DNA of 64,000 nt, from positions 434,001-498,000 of the forward strand of contig OZ250157.1 in assembly GCA_965237765.1 (NCBI GenBank), written 5' to 3'. The DNA is from WTGJ01 sp965237765. Lineage in GTDB: Bacteria > Chloroflexota > Anaerolineae > Aggregatilineales > Phototrophicaceae. Below, piece after piece: positions 26,487-35,030 of the stretch (the first letter of the stretch is position 1; every line of letters starts with the position of its first letter). The translations under genes and the position numbers were made by a program. The notes beneath the pieces are model-generated. The model ran no database searches. It was not told the DNA's origin and was given only the letters and a program-made list of their open reading frames with translations.

Positions 26487-27596
26487 ATGCGCGTCCTGCA
26501 CATCCTTAAAATCACGCGCGTCGCCGGCGTCGAACGGCATCTGCTGATGCTTTGCCAGGGCTTGCACCGGGAAGGTATCGACGCGCGCCTGCTGTTGCTG
26601 GTAGAGCGGCGGCGGCCGATGACCGAATATGTAGCCGAATGCGAGCAGCGTGGTATCCCCAGCCAGCGCATGACCATCTACCACGACGCTGATCCATCGC
26701 TGCCCACTCGCTTGTCGCGAGCCATCCGCGAACAAGATCCAGATATCGCGCACCTGCACCTGATCCACGCCGAGATCCATGGCAACCTGGCGGCGCGTTC
26801 GGCTGGCGTACCGCGGGTATTTGTCAGCCGCCACAACCAGGATTCCTTCCGTGAGCGTCCGCCATTGCGCGCCCTGCTGCGTCGGCTTTGGGGGCGGGTG
26901 GATCTCGCCATCGTCATTGCCGAGCACCTTCGCGAACAAGTGCGCGAAACCGAAGGCGCGCCCGCAGCGAAAATACGACGAATCTACTACGGTCTGGAGG
27001 CATCACCGCCTTCCCAGCCGCCCGATTTACGCGCCGAATTGGGCCTTCCACGAGCTGCCCCACTCATTGGCGCCGTCTGCCGCCTGGTGCCGCAGAAAGG
27101 CCTGAGCGACGGACTGGCCGCCTTCGCCCGCGGCGCGCCAAAAAACGCGCACCTGGCCATCATCGGCGATGGCCCCCTGCGTGGATTGCTGGAGGCGCAA
27201 GCCGCCGCTTTACCTTGCCGTGAGCGCGTACATTTCCTCGGCTGGCGGCCGGACGCGGCCCAATGCCTCGCGGCGCTGGATATCCTCCTCATGCCGAGCC
27301 GCTGGGAGGGTTTCGGATTGGTGCTGTTGGAAGCGTTTGTGGCCGGGTTGCCCATCCTCGCTTCGAACGTGGGTGGCATCGCGGAGGTTGTCGTAGATGG
27401 CGAGAGCGGCTTGCTTTGCCCACCGGGGGATATCGACGCTTTCGCCGCGGCTCTGGCCCACCTTTGCGCCGAAGCGGAACTGCGCGCCCGCCTGGCCGCC
27501 GCCGGCCGCGAACGTTTCGCCGCGCGCTTCACGGCCGCTAGAATGGTGGCCGAAACGCTGGCATTATACCGAGAATTCGCGGAGGCAAAAAGATGA
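26487..27596 (+). CDS. GT4-family glycosyltransferase
   Basis: A 369-residue GT-B fold enzyme. The N-terminal acceptor domain opens with VLHILKITRVAGVERHLLML; the C-terminal donor domain has IGAVCRLVPQKGLSDGLAAF, FLGWRPDA and the retaining-enzyme signature MPSRWEGFGLVLLEAFVAGLPILAS (EX7E motif, E for phosphate/ribose contacts). It starts six bases after the epimerase stop and its own stop overlaps the next small gene as ATGA, so it is part of the glycan operon. Donor and acceptor cannot be told from sequence. Confidence 0.9.
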   Translation: MRVLHILKITRVAGVERHLLMLCQGLHREGIDARLLLLVERRRPMTEYVAECEQRGIPSQRMTIYHDADPSLPTRLSRAIREQDPDIAHLHLIHAEIHGNLAARSAGVPRVFVSRHNQDSFRERPPLRALLRRLWGRVDLAIVIAEHLREQVRETEGAPAAKIRRIYYGLEASPPSQPPDLRAELGLPRAAPLIGAVCRLVPQKGLSDGLAAFARGAPKNAHLAIIGDGPLRGLLEAQAAALPCRERVHFLGWRPDAAQCLAALDILLMPSRWEGFGLVLLEAFVAGLPILASNVGGIAEVVVDGESGLLCPPGDIDAFAAALAHLCAEAELRARLAAAGRERFAARFTAARMVAETLALYREFAEAKR

Positions 27597-27790
27597 TGGT
27601 CGAAATCCGCATCGTCCCATTCACGATAACCGACGATGATTCCCGCGCCGCGGCTGAGGGAGAGCTGGCCGCTTTACTGAACGAGCGCTGGGTCATCATC
27701 AGCCAGGGCGGCAACGACGGCCAGGCCTATTTCGTGCTGCAAAAGGGCGAGGTGGAAAACACACGCCCCTTCCCTTTCTCCAGCAACTGA
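27593..27790 (+). CDS. Small soluble protein of unknown function in the glycan operon
   Basis: A 65-residue acidic protein with no TM segment. It is translated from an ATG that overlaps the preceding glycosyltransferase stop (ATGA); a second ATG follows immediately. The pattern VEIRIVPF, a helix rich in Ala and Glu (RAAAEGELAALLNERWVIISQ) and a closing strand AYFVLQKG suggests a beta-alpha-beta fold like DUF4177-type small proteins, though I am not certain. The next glycosyltransferase starts 15 bases later, so it is embedded in the operon and may regulate or bind one of the enzymes. Confidence 0.6.
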   Translation: MMVEIRIVPFTITDDDSRAAAEGELAALLNERWVIISQGGNDGQAYFVLQKGEVENTRPFPFSSN

Positions 27791-27804
27791 GTGGCAGGCG
27801 CCCG

Positions 27805-28947
27805 ATGCCGCGGCTGCTCTACCTGGTCAACATCCCGCGCTTCTTTGTAACGCATCGTTTGCCCCTTGCGGAAGCGGCGCGCGCGGCTGGTTATGATGTG
27901 CATGTCGCCGCCGCGGGCGATGACGAGCAGAATGCGGAAATAATCCGCACGGCTGGCTTTCCTTTTCATCCGCTGCCGTTACGACAGCACGGCGTCAACC
28001 CGTTGCAGGAGCTGCGCGCGCTCCTGGCATGCGCCCGCCTCACCCGCCGCATCCGCCCGCAGGTTCTACACGCACTGACCATAAAGCCCGTGCTCTACGC
28101 TGGCTTGAGCGCGCATCTGCGCAAGCCACCAGCGCTGATCTTCGCGCTAACCGGGTTGGGTTATCTCTTCAGCGACGCTAGCCGACGAGCAATATTCCTG
28201 CGCGGCTTGATAAGCCGACCGCTGCGCTTGGCCCTGGCGCACCCAGATTCACGCATCATATTCCAGAATCCTGACGACCAATGCGCCTTCATCAAGCGCC
28301 GCCTGGTGCCGAAAGAGCGCACTGCCCTCATCCGCGGCTCCGGCGTGGATGTGCGGCGCTTCGAGCCGCGGCCCGAAGCCGCCGGGCCGCCGCAGGTGCT
28401 GTTCGCCGGCCGCCTGCTCTGGGCGAAAGGGGTTCGCGATTTCGTGTCGGCGGCGCAATATATGCGCGAAGAAGGGGTGGAAGCGCGCTTCGTCATCGCC
28501 GGCTACCCCGAAGCGGGGAACCCGGCGACGGTGGACGCGGCGCAACTGGCCGCCTGGCAAGAAGAAGGTATCGTGGAATACCGCGGCGCCGTGGCCGATA
28601 TGCCGGCGCTGCTCGCCGCTTCTCATATCGTCTGTTTGCCCAGCCGTTATGGCGAAGGTGTCCCCAGCATCTTGCTCGAAGCGGCGGCCAGCGGACGGGC
28701 CATCGTGACGACGGACATCCCGGGCTGCCGCGAGATCGCCCGCGCTGGCGAAAACGCGGCGCTCACCCTGCCCGGCGATCGTCCCGCGTTATACGAAGCA
28801 TTGCGCCGACTCATCACCGATCCCCAATTGCGCAGGGATTATGGCGCGCGCGGCCGCGAGATCGCCGTCGCCGAGTTCTCGCAGGAGCGGGTCTTTGGTG
28901 AAACGCTGGCCCTCTACGCGGAATTGCTGAGCCGCAACCAGCGATAA
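27805..28947 (+). CDS. GT4-family glycosyltransferase (WbpH/EpsD-like)
   Basis: A 380-residue GT-B enzyme. The N-terminal domain opens LLYLVNIPRFFVTHRLPLAEAA and contains RPQVLHALTIKPVLYAGL and FALTGLGYLFSD, the combination seen in N-acetylgalactosaminyl or fucosyl transferases of O-antigen and exopolysaccharide clusters. The donor domain shows LFAGRLLWAKGVRDF, ADMPALLAASHIVCLPSRYGEGVPSILLEAAASG with the EX7E pattern, and VTTDIPGCREI. It is the last gene of the glycan operon. Its 3' end overlaps the convergent trehalose synthase-like gene by 34 bases. Confidence 0.9.
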   Translation: MPRLLYLVNIPRFFVTHRLPLAEAARAAGYDVHVAAAGDDEQNAEIIRTAGFPFHPLPLRQHGVNPLQELRALLACARLTRRIRPQVLHALTIKPVLYAGLSAHLRKPPALIFALTGLGYLFSDASRRAIFLRGLISRPLRLALAHPDSRIIFQNPDDQCAFIKRRLVPKERTALIRGSGVDVRRFEPRPEAAGPPQVLFAGRLLWAKGVRDFVSAAQYMREEGVEARFVIAGYPEAGNPATVDAAQLAAWQEEGIVEYRGAVADMPALLAASHIVCLPSRYGEGVPSILLEAAASGRAIVTTDIPGCREIARAGENAALTLPGDRPALYEALRRLITDPQLRRDYGARGREIAVAEFSQERVFGETLALYAELLSRNQR

Positions 28948-30506
28948 CCATAGGGCGGCAAGACGAGCGCGCCACTGACCGACGCACCCTGCTCCAGGGC
29001 ATCAGCGAATTCGCCAGCCGGTAACATCACTTCGCAGGTATCGCCGCTGAGGTTGTGCAGCGCAAGCAAGTCATCTCCGCGCCAATAGGCGGCCACTGGC
29101 GGTGGCGCGTCGGTGAGCCAGCGCAGCTCATCCGTCGCCAACGCGGCCATCCCCTTGCGCGCCGCGATCAGGCTCCGCAATTCTCGAAGCAAGGAGCCGG
29201 ATTCAGCGCGCTGGTCGGCGACATTGACGCGCGCATAACCGAATTCGGCGTCGGCGATGGGCGGCACGTATAGCTGCGCGGCCGGCGCGGATGAAAAGCC
29301 GGCGTTGGCACCCGCCTCCCATTGCATCGGCGTCCGCACCCCTTTGCGGTCGGGTTGGCGCAAATCCTCGCCCATGCCGATTTCGTCGCCATAATAGAGT
29401 ACCGGCGCGCCAGGTAGCGTCAGCAATAGCGAATAGAGCAACGCGATGCGCCGGCGATCATTGCCGAGCAGCGGCGCCAATCGGCGGCGGATGCCCAAAT
29501 TCAGGCGCTGCTCGGGCCGCGGCGCATAGTGAGACCATAGATATTGCCGCTCTTCTTCACTGACCATCTCCAGCGTCAGTTCGTCATGGTTGCGCAGGAA
29601 GGTCGCCCATTGGCAAGCGGGCGGCGGTGGCGGCGTTTGCGCCAGGATTTCGACCAGCGGCTGACGATCGGCGCGCGCCAAAGCGAGGAAGATGCGCGGC
29701 ATCAGCGGGAAATGGAAACAGAGGTGAAACTCGTCGCTCTCGCCGAAATACTCGCGGACTTCATTCGGCCACTGATTGGCCTCGGCGAGCAGGATGGCAT
29801 CAGGATATTCCTGGGCCAACATCGTCCGCAATTCGCGCAAATAATCGTGCGTGCGCGGCAAATTCTCGCAGTTTGTGCCTTCTTCCTCGAAGAGATAGGG
29901 CACGGCATCGGCGCGAAAACCATCGACCCCCAAACGCAGCCAGAAGCGCAGCGCATCTTTCATCGCTGCCCGCACGGCTGGATTCTCATAATTCAAATCC
30001 GGCTGGCTGCTGTAAAAGCGGTGCCAATAAAATTGGCCGCTCGCTTCGTCCCAGGCCCAATTCGAGCGTTCGGTATCGAGGAAGATGATGCGCGCGTCGG
30101 CATACCGCTGGTCCGTATCGCTCCATACATACCAATCGCGCAGGGGTGAATTTCGCGAACGCCGCGCTTCTTGAAACCAGGGATGCTCATCCGAAGTGTG
30201 ATTCAGGACGAGGTCGACGATGATGCGCATACCCCGACGGTGAATCTCCTCGACGGTGAGCTGGAAATCCTCCAACAAACCATAGTCAGGATGGATGCCG
30301 TAAAAACTGGCGATGTCGTAACCATCATCACGCAGGGGCGAAGGGTTAATGGGCAACAGCCAGACGCAATCCACTCCGAGCCACTGTAAATAATCCAGGC
30401 GCTGGCGCAAGCCACGGAAATCGCCATGGCCATTCCCATCACCATCCTGAAAGGCGCGCAGGTACAACTCATAAAACACGGCGTTGCGATACCAGGGCTC
30501 GCGCAT
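28914..30506 (-). CDS. GH13 trehalose synthase-like alpha-glucosyl enzyme
   Basis: A 530-residue GH13 enzyme. Opening text WYRNAVFYELYLRAFQDGDG, GVDCVWLLPINPSPLRDDGYD and VDLVLNHTSDEHPWF match TreS (maltose alpha-D-glucosyltransferase). The catalytic residues are Asp200 (GFRADAVPY), Glu242 (LLAEANQWP) and Asp308 (FLRNHDELTLEM); RNHDELTLEM is particularly typical of TreS. It is expected to interconvert maltose and trehalose in the cytoplasm. It stands divergent from a sugar ABC importer, which may supply its substrate. A GGGGGAGGG ribosome site and a -10-like TATATT precede the ATG. An alpha-glucosidase activity is the main alternative. Confidence 0.87.
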   Translation of the reverse strand: MREPWYRNAVFYELYLRAFQDGDGNGHGDFRGLRQRLDYLQWLGVDCVWLLPINPSPLRDDGYDIASFYGIHPDYGLLEDFQLTVEEIHRRGMRIIVDLVLNHTSDEHPWFQEARRSRNSPLRDWYVWSDTDQRYADARIIFLDTERSNWAWDEASGQFYWHRFYSSQPDLNYENPAVRAAMKDALRFWLRLGVDGFRADAVPYLFEEEGTNCENLPRTHDYLRELRTMLAQEYPDAILLAEANQWPNEVREYFGESDEFHLCFHFPLMPRIFLALARADRQPLVEILAQTPPPPPACQWATFLRNHDELTLEMVSEEERQYLWSHYAPRPEQRLNLGIRRRLAPLLGNDRRRIALLYSLLLTLPGAPVLYYGDEIGMGEDLRQPDRKGVRTPMQWEAGANAGFSSAPAAQLYVPPIADAEFGYARVNVADQRAESGSLLRELRSLIAARKGMAALATDELRWLTDAPPPVAAYWRGDDLLALHNLSGDTCEVMLPAGEFADALEQGASVSGALVLPPYGYRWLRLSNSA

Positions 30507-30539
30507 TGTCCCTCCCCCAACCCCATTTCACTCGATGTT

Positions 30540-30545
30540 AATATA
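30540..30545 (-). promoter_or_regulatory. Putative -10 box of the trehalose synthase-like gene
   Basis: On the minus strand TATATT lies 33 bases before the ATG at 30506, leaving a short leader with a strong Shine-Dalgarno. The -35 region is not clear. Confidence 0.35.
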
Positions 30546-30572
30546 GCGGCCATAGGGTAGCAACGCGGCCTT

Positions 30573-30601
30573 TTGAAGAATGTAGCGACATCTGATAAAA
30601 T
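30573..30601 (+). promoter_or_regulatory. Putative sigma-70-type promoter of the sugar ABC importer
   Basis: TTGAAG (30573-30578) and TAAAAT (30596-30601) are separated by exactly 17 bases, the best -35/-10 pair seen in the window. It lies about 60 bases before the first permease gene. Confidence 0.5.
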
Positions 30602-30663
30602 TGCCCTTAGTCACGCTTCTGCCCGTCGCGAACCGCGACCTGTAAAGTGGCGCAGGTGGGTGA

Positions 30664-32418
30664 ATGGTCAGCGCACTGAGGAAAGCCCAGCCCACGATTG
30701 CGTTTCCGCGCCTGCCCGGTATTCGCATGCGCGTCCTGCGCGAGAATATCGCCGCCTACCTCTTCCTGTTGCCAGCGGCGGCGCTGATCTTCATCTTCAA
30801 CGTATTCCCGGTGGTGTTCGCTTTCTTCGTCAGTGTGCACGAATGGAGCATTTTTCCCGAGGAATACAACGGCCTGGCGAATTACGAAAAAGCGCTGGGC
30901 GATTTCGCCTTCGTGCTCTTCTTTTGGATATCGATCGGCCTGCTTTACCTGAGCGCGCGCTTGTTGCGACGGCTGCTCAACGAGGCCGAGCATGCGCGCG
31001 CCTGGCTCACTAGTCTATTCCCCGCCGCGCTCTTCAGTATCGGAGCGATCAGTATCGGCAACTGGTTGCTGCTCTCCTTGCCGCTGGTGGTGGATTCGCC
31101 GCGCCGCCTCCCTCCTGGTCGCCATAGCGCCGCCGAGTTCATCGGCGAATTCTTGCGCAGCTTCCGCTTCGAGGAAGTCACCCACGCGGGCAACCTGGCG
31201 CTTATCCTCACCATCGTCGCTGTCATCGGCAACATCACCCTCTGGCGGCGGAATTACAAGCGCGTCTTAGCGCATTTCAATCGTTCCGTGCTCTTCCTGC
31301 TGACACTGGCGACCGCCGGCTGGATGCTCTGGACGACCTATCGTGAACTGCTCGCCGCCGTGGGCCGCGCGACGAGCAGGCTGCCGCTCTGGGGCGCTCT
31401 GCTCGCGATGGCCCAAGCGCTCGCCGGTTTGCGGCTGCCCGCGCCAAAGACACCACCGATTTATGAATTGCCCATCTGGACACAACTCATCCTCATCAGC
31501 AGCGGCGTCATCCTGGTGTATTTCGCCTATCGCCTCTGGCAGCGCGCACACCGCAGCCACGAAGACCGCAGTTACCTATTGCAGGCCGCTGCGGCCCTTA
31601 CGCTCCTTTTGGGTGGCTACCTGCTCGTCGTCGAGCTGCCCGTCGCATTGCAGGCAGCGGATGACGAGTTGCTGCGTGGCTTCGGCATCACGGCGATGTT
31701 CTCTTTCGGCACAGTGCCGGTGCAGCTCTGCATCGGCCTGGTGCTAGCCTATTTGCTCTTCCAGAACATCCGCGGCAAAGAATTCTTTCGCCTTGTGTAT
31801 TTCCTGCCCTATATCATGCCCTTTGCGGCGACAGCGGTGGTGTTCAAGGTGCTTTTCGGGCAGGCGCAGAATTCCACTCTGAATAACCTCCTGAAGGCCC
31901 TGGGCTTGAGCGCGCAGAAATGGTTGCAAGAGCCGACGGGCGTCTTCGAGCTACTCTTCGGCTCCGGCATACCAGAAATCCTGGCGGGCCCGAGCCTGGC
32001 CCTCGTCGTCATCATGCTGTATACCACCTGGACATATATCGGCTTTGATACGGTCGTCTTCCTCGCCGGGCTGGGCAATATCCCATCCGAGCTATACGAA
32101 GCGGCGCGCATCGACGGCGCTTCCGGCTGGCGCATCTTCCGCCACATCACACTGCCGCTACTCTCGCCGACGACTTTCTTCCTCTCGCTCATCGCCATCA
32201 TCGGCACCTTCCAGGCCTTCACGCAACTCTGGATCATGCGCACGCCGGCCAGTTCGCGCGCGGTGGATACCGCCAGCATCTACATGTTTGAGACGATCCG
32301 CAACACGCGTCCACAATATGGCTACGGCGCGGCGATGGCCTTCGTGCTCTTCCTCATTATTCTCTTGCTGACCGTCGCGCAGAACCAGGTCGCGGGTAGA
32401 CGCGTGTTTTATGGTTGA
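30664..32418 (+). CDS. Sugar ABC transporter permease (MalF type, extended)
   Basis: A 584-residue permease, roughly twice the length of a minimal one. The first ~350 residues hold several additional TM helices and loops (like the extended N-terminus of MalF). The conserved permease core follows: LVYFLPYIMPFAATAVVFKVLFG, then the EAA coupling motif ELYEAARIDGASGWRIFRHITLPLL and a final helix FVLFLIILLLTVAQNQVAGRRVFYG. It forms the channel of a CUT1 carbohydrate importer together with the next permease. No ATPase lies nearby, as is common for CUT1 systems that share an MsmK-type ATPase. An AGGTGG site precedes the ATG at 30664. Confidence 0.92.
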   Translation: MVSALRKAQPTIAFPRLPGIRMRVLRENIAAYLFLLPAAALIFIFNVFPVVFAFFVSVHEWSIFPEEYNGLANYEKALGDFAFVLFFWISIGLLYLSARLLRRLLNEAEHARAWLTSLFPAALFSIGAISIGNWLLLSLPLVVDSPRRLPPGRHSAAEFIGEFLRSFRFEEVTHAGNLALILTIVAVIGNITLWRRNYKRVLAHFNRSVLFLLTLATAGWMLWTTYRELLAAVGRATSRLPLWGALLAMAQALAGLRLPAPKTPPIYELPIWTQLILISSGVILVYFAYRLWQRAHRSHEDRSYLLQAAAALTLLLGGYLLVVELPVALQAADDELLRGFGITAMFSFGTVPVQLCIGLVLAYLLFQNIRGKEFFRLVYFLPYIMPFAATAVVFKVLFGQAQNSTLNNLLKALGLSAQKWLQEPTGVFELLFGSGIPEILAGPSLALVVIMLYTTWTYIGFDTVVFLAGLGNIPSELYEAARIDGASGWRIFRHITLPLLSPTTFFLSLIAIIGTFQAFTQLWIMRTPASSRAVDTASIYMFETIRNTRPQYGYGAAMAFVLFLIILLLTVAQNQVAGRRVFYG

Positions 32419-33481
32419 GAGCATGACGGTGAGCGCCTCGGCGGCCCGCGCGGCGACGATACCCACGCTCGCCGCCATGGAGGCCCGTCAACAGCGGCCG
32501 CGCCGGCCGCTGCCCATCGGGCGCATCTTGATTTATATCGCGCTCACGCTGGGGATGCTGCTTTCCATCGGTCCCTTCCTATGGATGTTGAGCACCTCCT
32601 TCATGACACAAAGCGAAGCCTCGCTCGGTCACTTGCTGCCCAGCTCCCTCCAGTTGCAAAATTACCCGGACGCGCTCGCCAGCGGCAATTTCATCGGCGG
32701 CCCACAATACGCCGTCGAATTCCGCGCGCTGGATGCGGAGCTGGATGCGCACCTGAGCGCCATGAGTGGCGAGCCCGTCTTCCGCGGCTCGCGTTGGCTG
32801 GCCGGCTTCGATTTCAGCGGCTACATCTGGAACAGTGTGCGCATCACCGGCATCAGCGTCATCGGTACACTGCTATTTTGCGTTCCCGCCGCCTACGCCT
32901 TCGCCCGCATGAAATTCCTGGGCAAGAATGTGCTCTTCGGCGTGATGCTCTCGACGATGATGATCCCCGGCATCGTCACGTTGGTGCCCAATCTGTTGAC
33001 GGTAACCTGGCTGAGTCGTCTGGGCGAGGCAGTCTGTGGCGATGTCTGCCGCTGGACGAACAACTGGCCGGCCTTGACGGTGCCCTTCTTCGCAACGGCC
33101 TTCACCATTTTCCTATTGCGGCAATTCTTCGCACAAATCCCAGGCGAGCTATGGGACGCGGCGCAAATCGATGGCGCGGGGCATCTGCGCTTCATGCTGC
33201 GCGTGGTCATCCCGCTCTCGCGTGCGCCGATCATGACTGTAGTGTTGCTCTCTTTCATCGGTTCGTGGAACGCGTTGCAATGGCCCTTGCTGGTTACGCA
33301 GGACGCGAGCTGGCGGCCCATCGCGCTGGGGTTGACGACTTTTGTGATTAGCGGCGCGCCGGGAGATTTCCACTTGCAAATGGCCGCTTCTGTGATGATG
33401 ATTGTTCCGATCCTCCTGATGTACTTTATCGCGCAAAAACAATTCACGGAGGGAATCGCGCAAACCGGATTGAAGGGTTAG
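32411..33481 (+). CDS. Sugar ABC transporter permease (MalG type)
   Basis: Second CUT1 permease, 356 residues. It has GMLLSIGPFLWMLSTSFMTQSEA at the first TM, VPAAYAFARMKFLGKN, MIPGIVTLVPN, and the EAA motif as ELWDAAQIDGAGHLRFMLRVVIPLSRAP, ending in IAQKQFTEGIAQTGLKG, the classic MalG tail. A loop of ~60 residues (FIGGPQYAVEFRALDAELDAHL) after the first TM is longer than usual. The gene overlaps the first permease by eight bases, indicating coupled translation. Confidence 0.92.
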   Translation: MVESMTVSASAARAATIPTLAAMEARQQRPRRPLPIGRILIYIALTLGMLLSIGPFLWMLSTSFMTQSEASLGHLLPSSLQLQNYPDALASGNFIGGPQYAVEFRALDAELDAHLSAMSGEPVFRGSRWLAGFDFSGYIWNSVRITGISVIGTLLFCVPAAYAFARMKFLGKNVLFGVMLSTMMIPGIVTLVPNLLTVTWLSRLGEAVCGDVCRWTNNWPALTVPFFATAFTIFLLRQFFAQIPGELWDAAQIDGAGHLRFMLRVVIPLSRAPIMTVVLLSFIGSWNALQWPLLVTQDASWRPIALGLTTFVISGAPGDFHLQMAASVMMIVPILLMYFIAQKQFTEGIAQTGLKG

Positions 33482-33579
33482 CTGCCCTCGGGTGTCGCGC
33501 CCCGTATCGCGCGCAAATTCTGTCCGATCCGCTGGCATAAGCACCACCTACGTCCAGTTGCAAAAGGAGAACAGGAATC

Positions 33580-34929
33580 ATGCGTAAATTCTGGCTCAGC
33601 TTCACCCTGCTGGCGCTGATGTTGAGCGTCGGCGTCCTCGCCGCGCAGGATATGAGCAGCATCGACCCGAGCGGCGTCACGATCACCTACTGGCACCAAT
33701 ATAGCGGTGGCGCTACACTAGAAATCATGGGTCAGTTGGCGGAAGAGTTTAACGCCACCAATGAATGGGGCATCACGGTCGAAGCCAACTTCCAGGGCGG
33801 TTACGGCGAAATCGAACAGGCGATGTCTGGCGCCATCCTCAACCGGGAGCTGCCGAACCTCGCCGCCGCCTATGCCAACGCTGCGGCCAACTGGAATAGT
33901 GAAGGCGTCGTCGTCAACCTCAATGATTACTACAACGATGCGACCTGGGGCTTCAGCGCGGAAGAAGCGGCTGGCTTGAACCAAGGCATCCTGAATACCG
34001 GTGTCCTTGCGAATGGCTCACGCGTGGTCTGGCCGAACCAGATCTCCGCGCAATTGCTCTTCTTGAACCTGACCATGGCCGCTGAATTAGGCTTCGATGG
34101 CCTCCCTAGCACGCTGGCGGAATTCCGCGATCTCGCATGCGCCGCCGCCGAACACACGGGCCCCAATGGCGAAGACGTACAGGGCTTCCCCTTCGCTGGT
34201 GGATCTTCGGAAATGGAAAGCTTCATCATCGCCCACGGCGGTGATATCTACGATCGCGAAACGGGGCTGTATACCTTCAATACCCCCGAAGTCATCGCCG
34301 CGCTCAGCTTCGTCAAGGGACTGTTTGATGATGGTTGCGGCTACTTTTTCGACCAGAGGTATCAGAATACGGGCGACTTCGCGCTCTACCTGAACCCGAT
34401 GGCGCTCAGCAGCACGGCCGGCGCGCCTTTCGTCATTAATGATATCAACACGAGTGTCGAGAACGGCGGTGTGGATCTGGAATGGGTCATCACGACTTTG
34501 CCGCCGGTAGACGCTGGTGGCGAGCGAACGGCGCAGGTCTTCCTTCCCAGCATCTCGGTGCTCGTCTCCACGCCGGAAGAGCAACTGGCTTCCTGGCTCT
34601 TCCTCAAGTTCCTTGCCCTAGCTGAATCTCAGATCATCTGGGCCAGCAACACCGGCTACTTCCCGACGATGACGGGACTGAGCGATTCGCTGAGTATCGA
34701 CACTTTCCGCAACGAGGCGTTCTTCCCCTTCTTCCAGCAAGCCAACGACATCCTCTCGGATCCGGCGGTGCGCATCTATAGCGGCCCGCCCGTGGCTTCC
34801 TTCAGCCCGGTGCGCGGCTTGCTCGGTGAAGCCTATGCCGACGTCACGCTCAACGGGCGTGATCCGGCAGAAGTTGTCGAAGAACTGGAACTGGCCGCGA
34901 ACGAGTGGGTCGACGAACTGGATAACTAG
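33580..34929 (+). CDS. Sugar ABC transporter substrate-binding protein
   Basis: A 449-residue extracellular solute-binding protein of family 1. The N-terminus (RKFWLSFTLLALMLSVGVLAAQD) is a signal peptide with an A-A-x type cleavage site and no lipobox cysteine. The mature part begins SGVTITYWHQYSGGATLEIM, typical of CUT1 binding proteins, with QAMSGAILNRELPNLAAAY and FAGGSSEMESFI later. It delivers the sugar to the two upstream-encoded permeases. An AAGGAG element lies ~10 bases before the ATG. It is the last gene of the operon and is followed by a strong hairpin terminator. Confidence 0.93.
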   Translation: MRKFWLSFTLLALMLSVGVLAAQDMSSIDPSGVTITYWHQYSGGATLEIMGQLAEEFNATNEWGITVEANFQGGYGEIEQAMSGAILNRELPNLAAAYANAAANWNSEGVVVNLNDYYNDATWGFSAEEAAGLNQGILNTGVLANGSRVVWPNQISAQLLFLNLTMAAELGFDGLPSTLAEFRDLACAAAEHTGPNGEDVQGFPFAGGSSEMESFIIAHGGDIYDRETGLYTFNTPEVIAALSFVKGLFDDGCGYFFDQRYQNTGDFALYLNPMALSSTAGAPFVINDINTSVENGGVDLEWVITTLPPVDAGGERTAQVFLPSISVLVSTPEEQLASWLFLKFLALAESQIIWASNTGYFPTMTGLSDSLSIDTFRNEAFFPFFQQANDILSDPAVRIYSGPPVASFSPVRGLLGEAYADVTLNGRDPAEVVEELELAANEWVDELDN

Positions 34930-34954
34930 AAGCACCTGCATCACAGATTCCACG

Positions 34955-34998
34955 CGGGGGTATGCCAAAGAATCGCCTGGTATACCCCCGTTTCGTTT
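34955..34998 (+). terminator. Rho-independent terminator of the sugar ABC operon
   Basis: Twelve-base arms 34955-34966 and 34979-34990 (one G-U wobble) around a 12-base loop, followed by TTTCGTTT. It lies 26 bases after the binding-protein stop. Confidence 0.8.
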
Positions 34999-35017
34999 AA
35001 GACACCTTGAGCACTGC

Positions 35018-35023
35018 TATAAT
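35018..35023 (+). promoter_or_regulatory. Consensus -10 box placed for a leaderless GT4 mRNA
   Basis: A perfect TATAAT ends seven bases before the ATG at 35031, so transcription would begin at the start codon. The -35 region is poor. The same spacing is seen at coaE. Confidence 0.55.
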
Positions 35024-35030
35024 GACCAAC

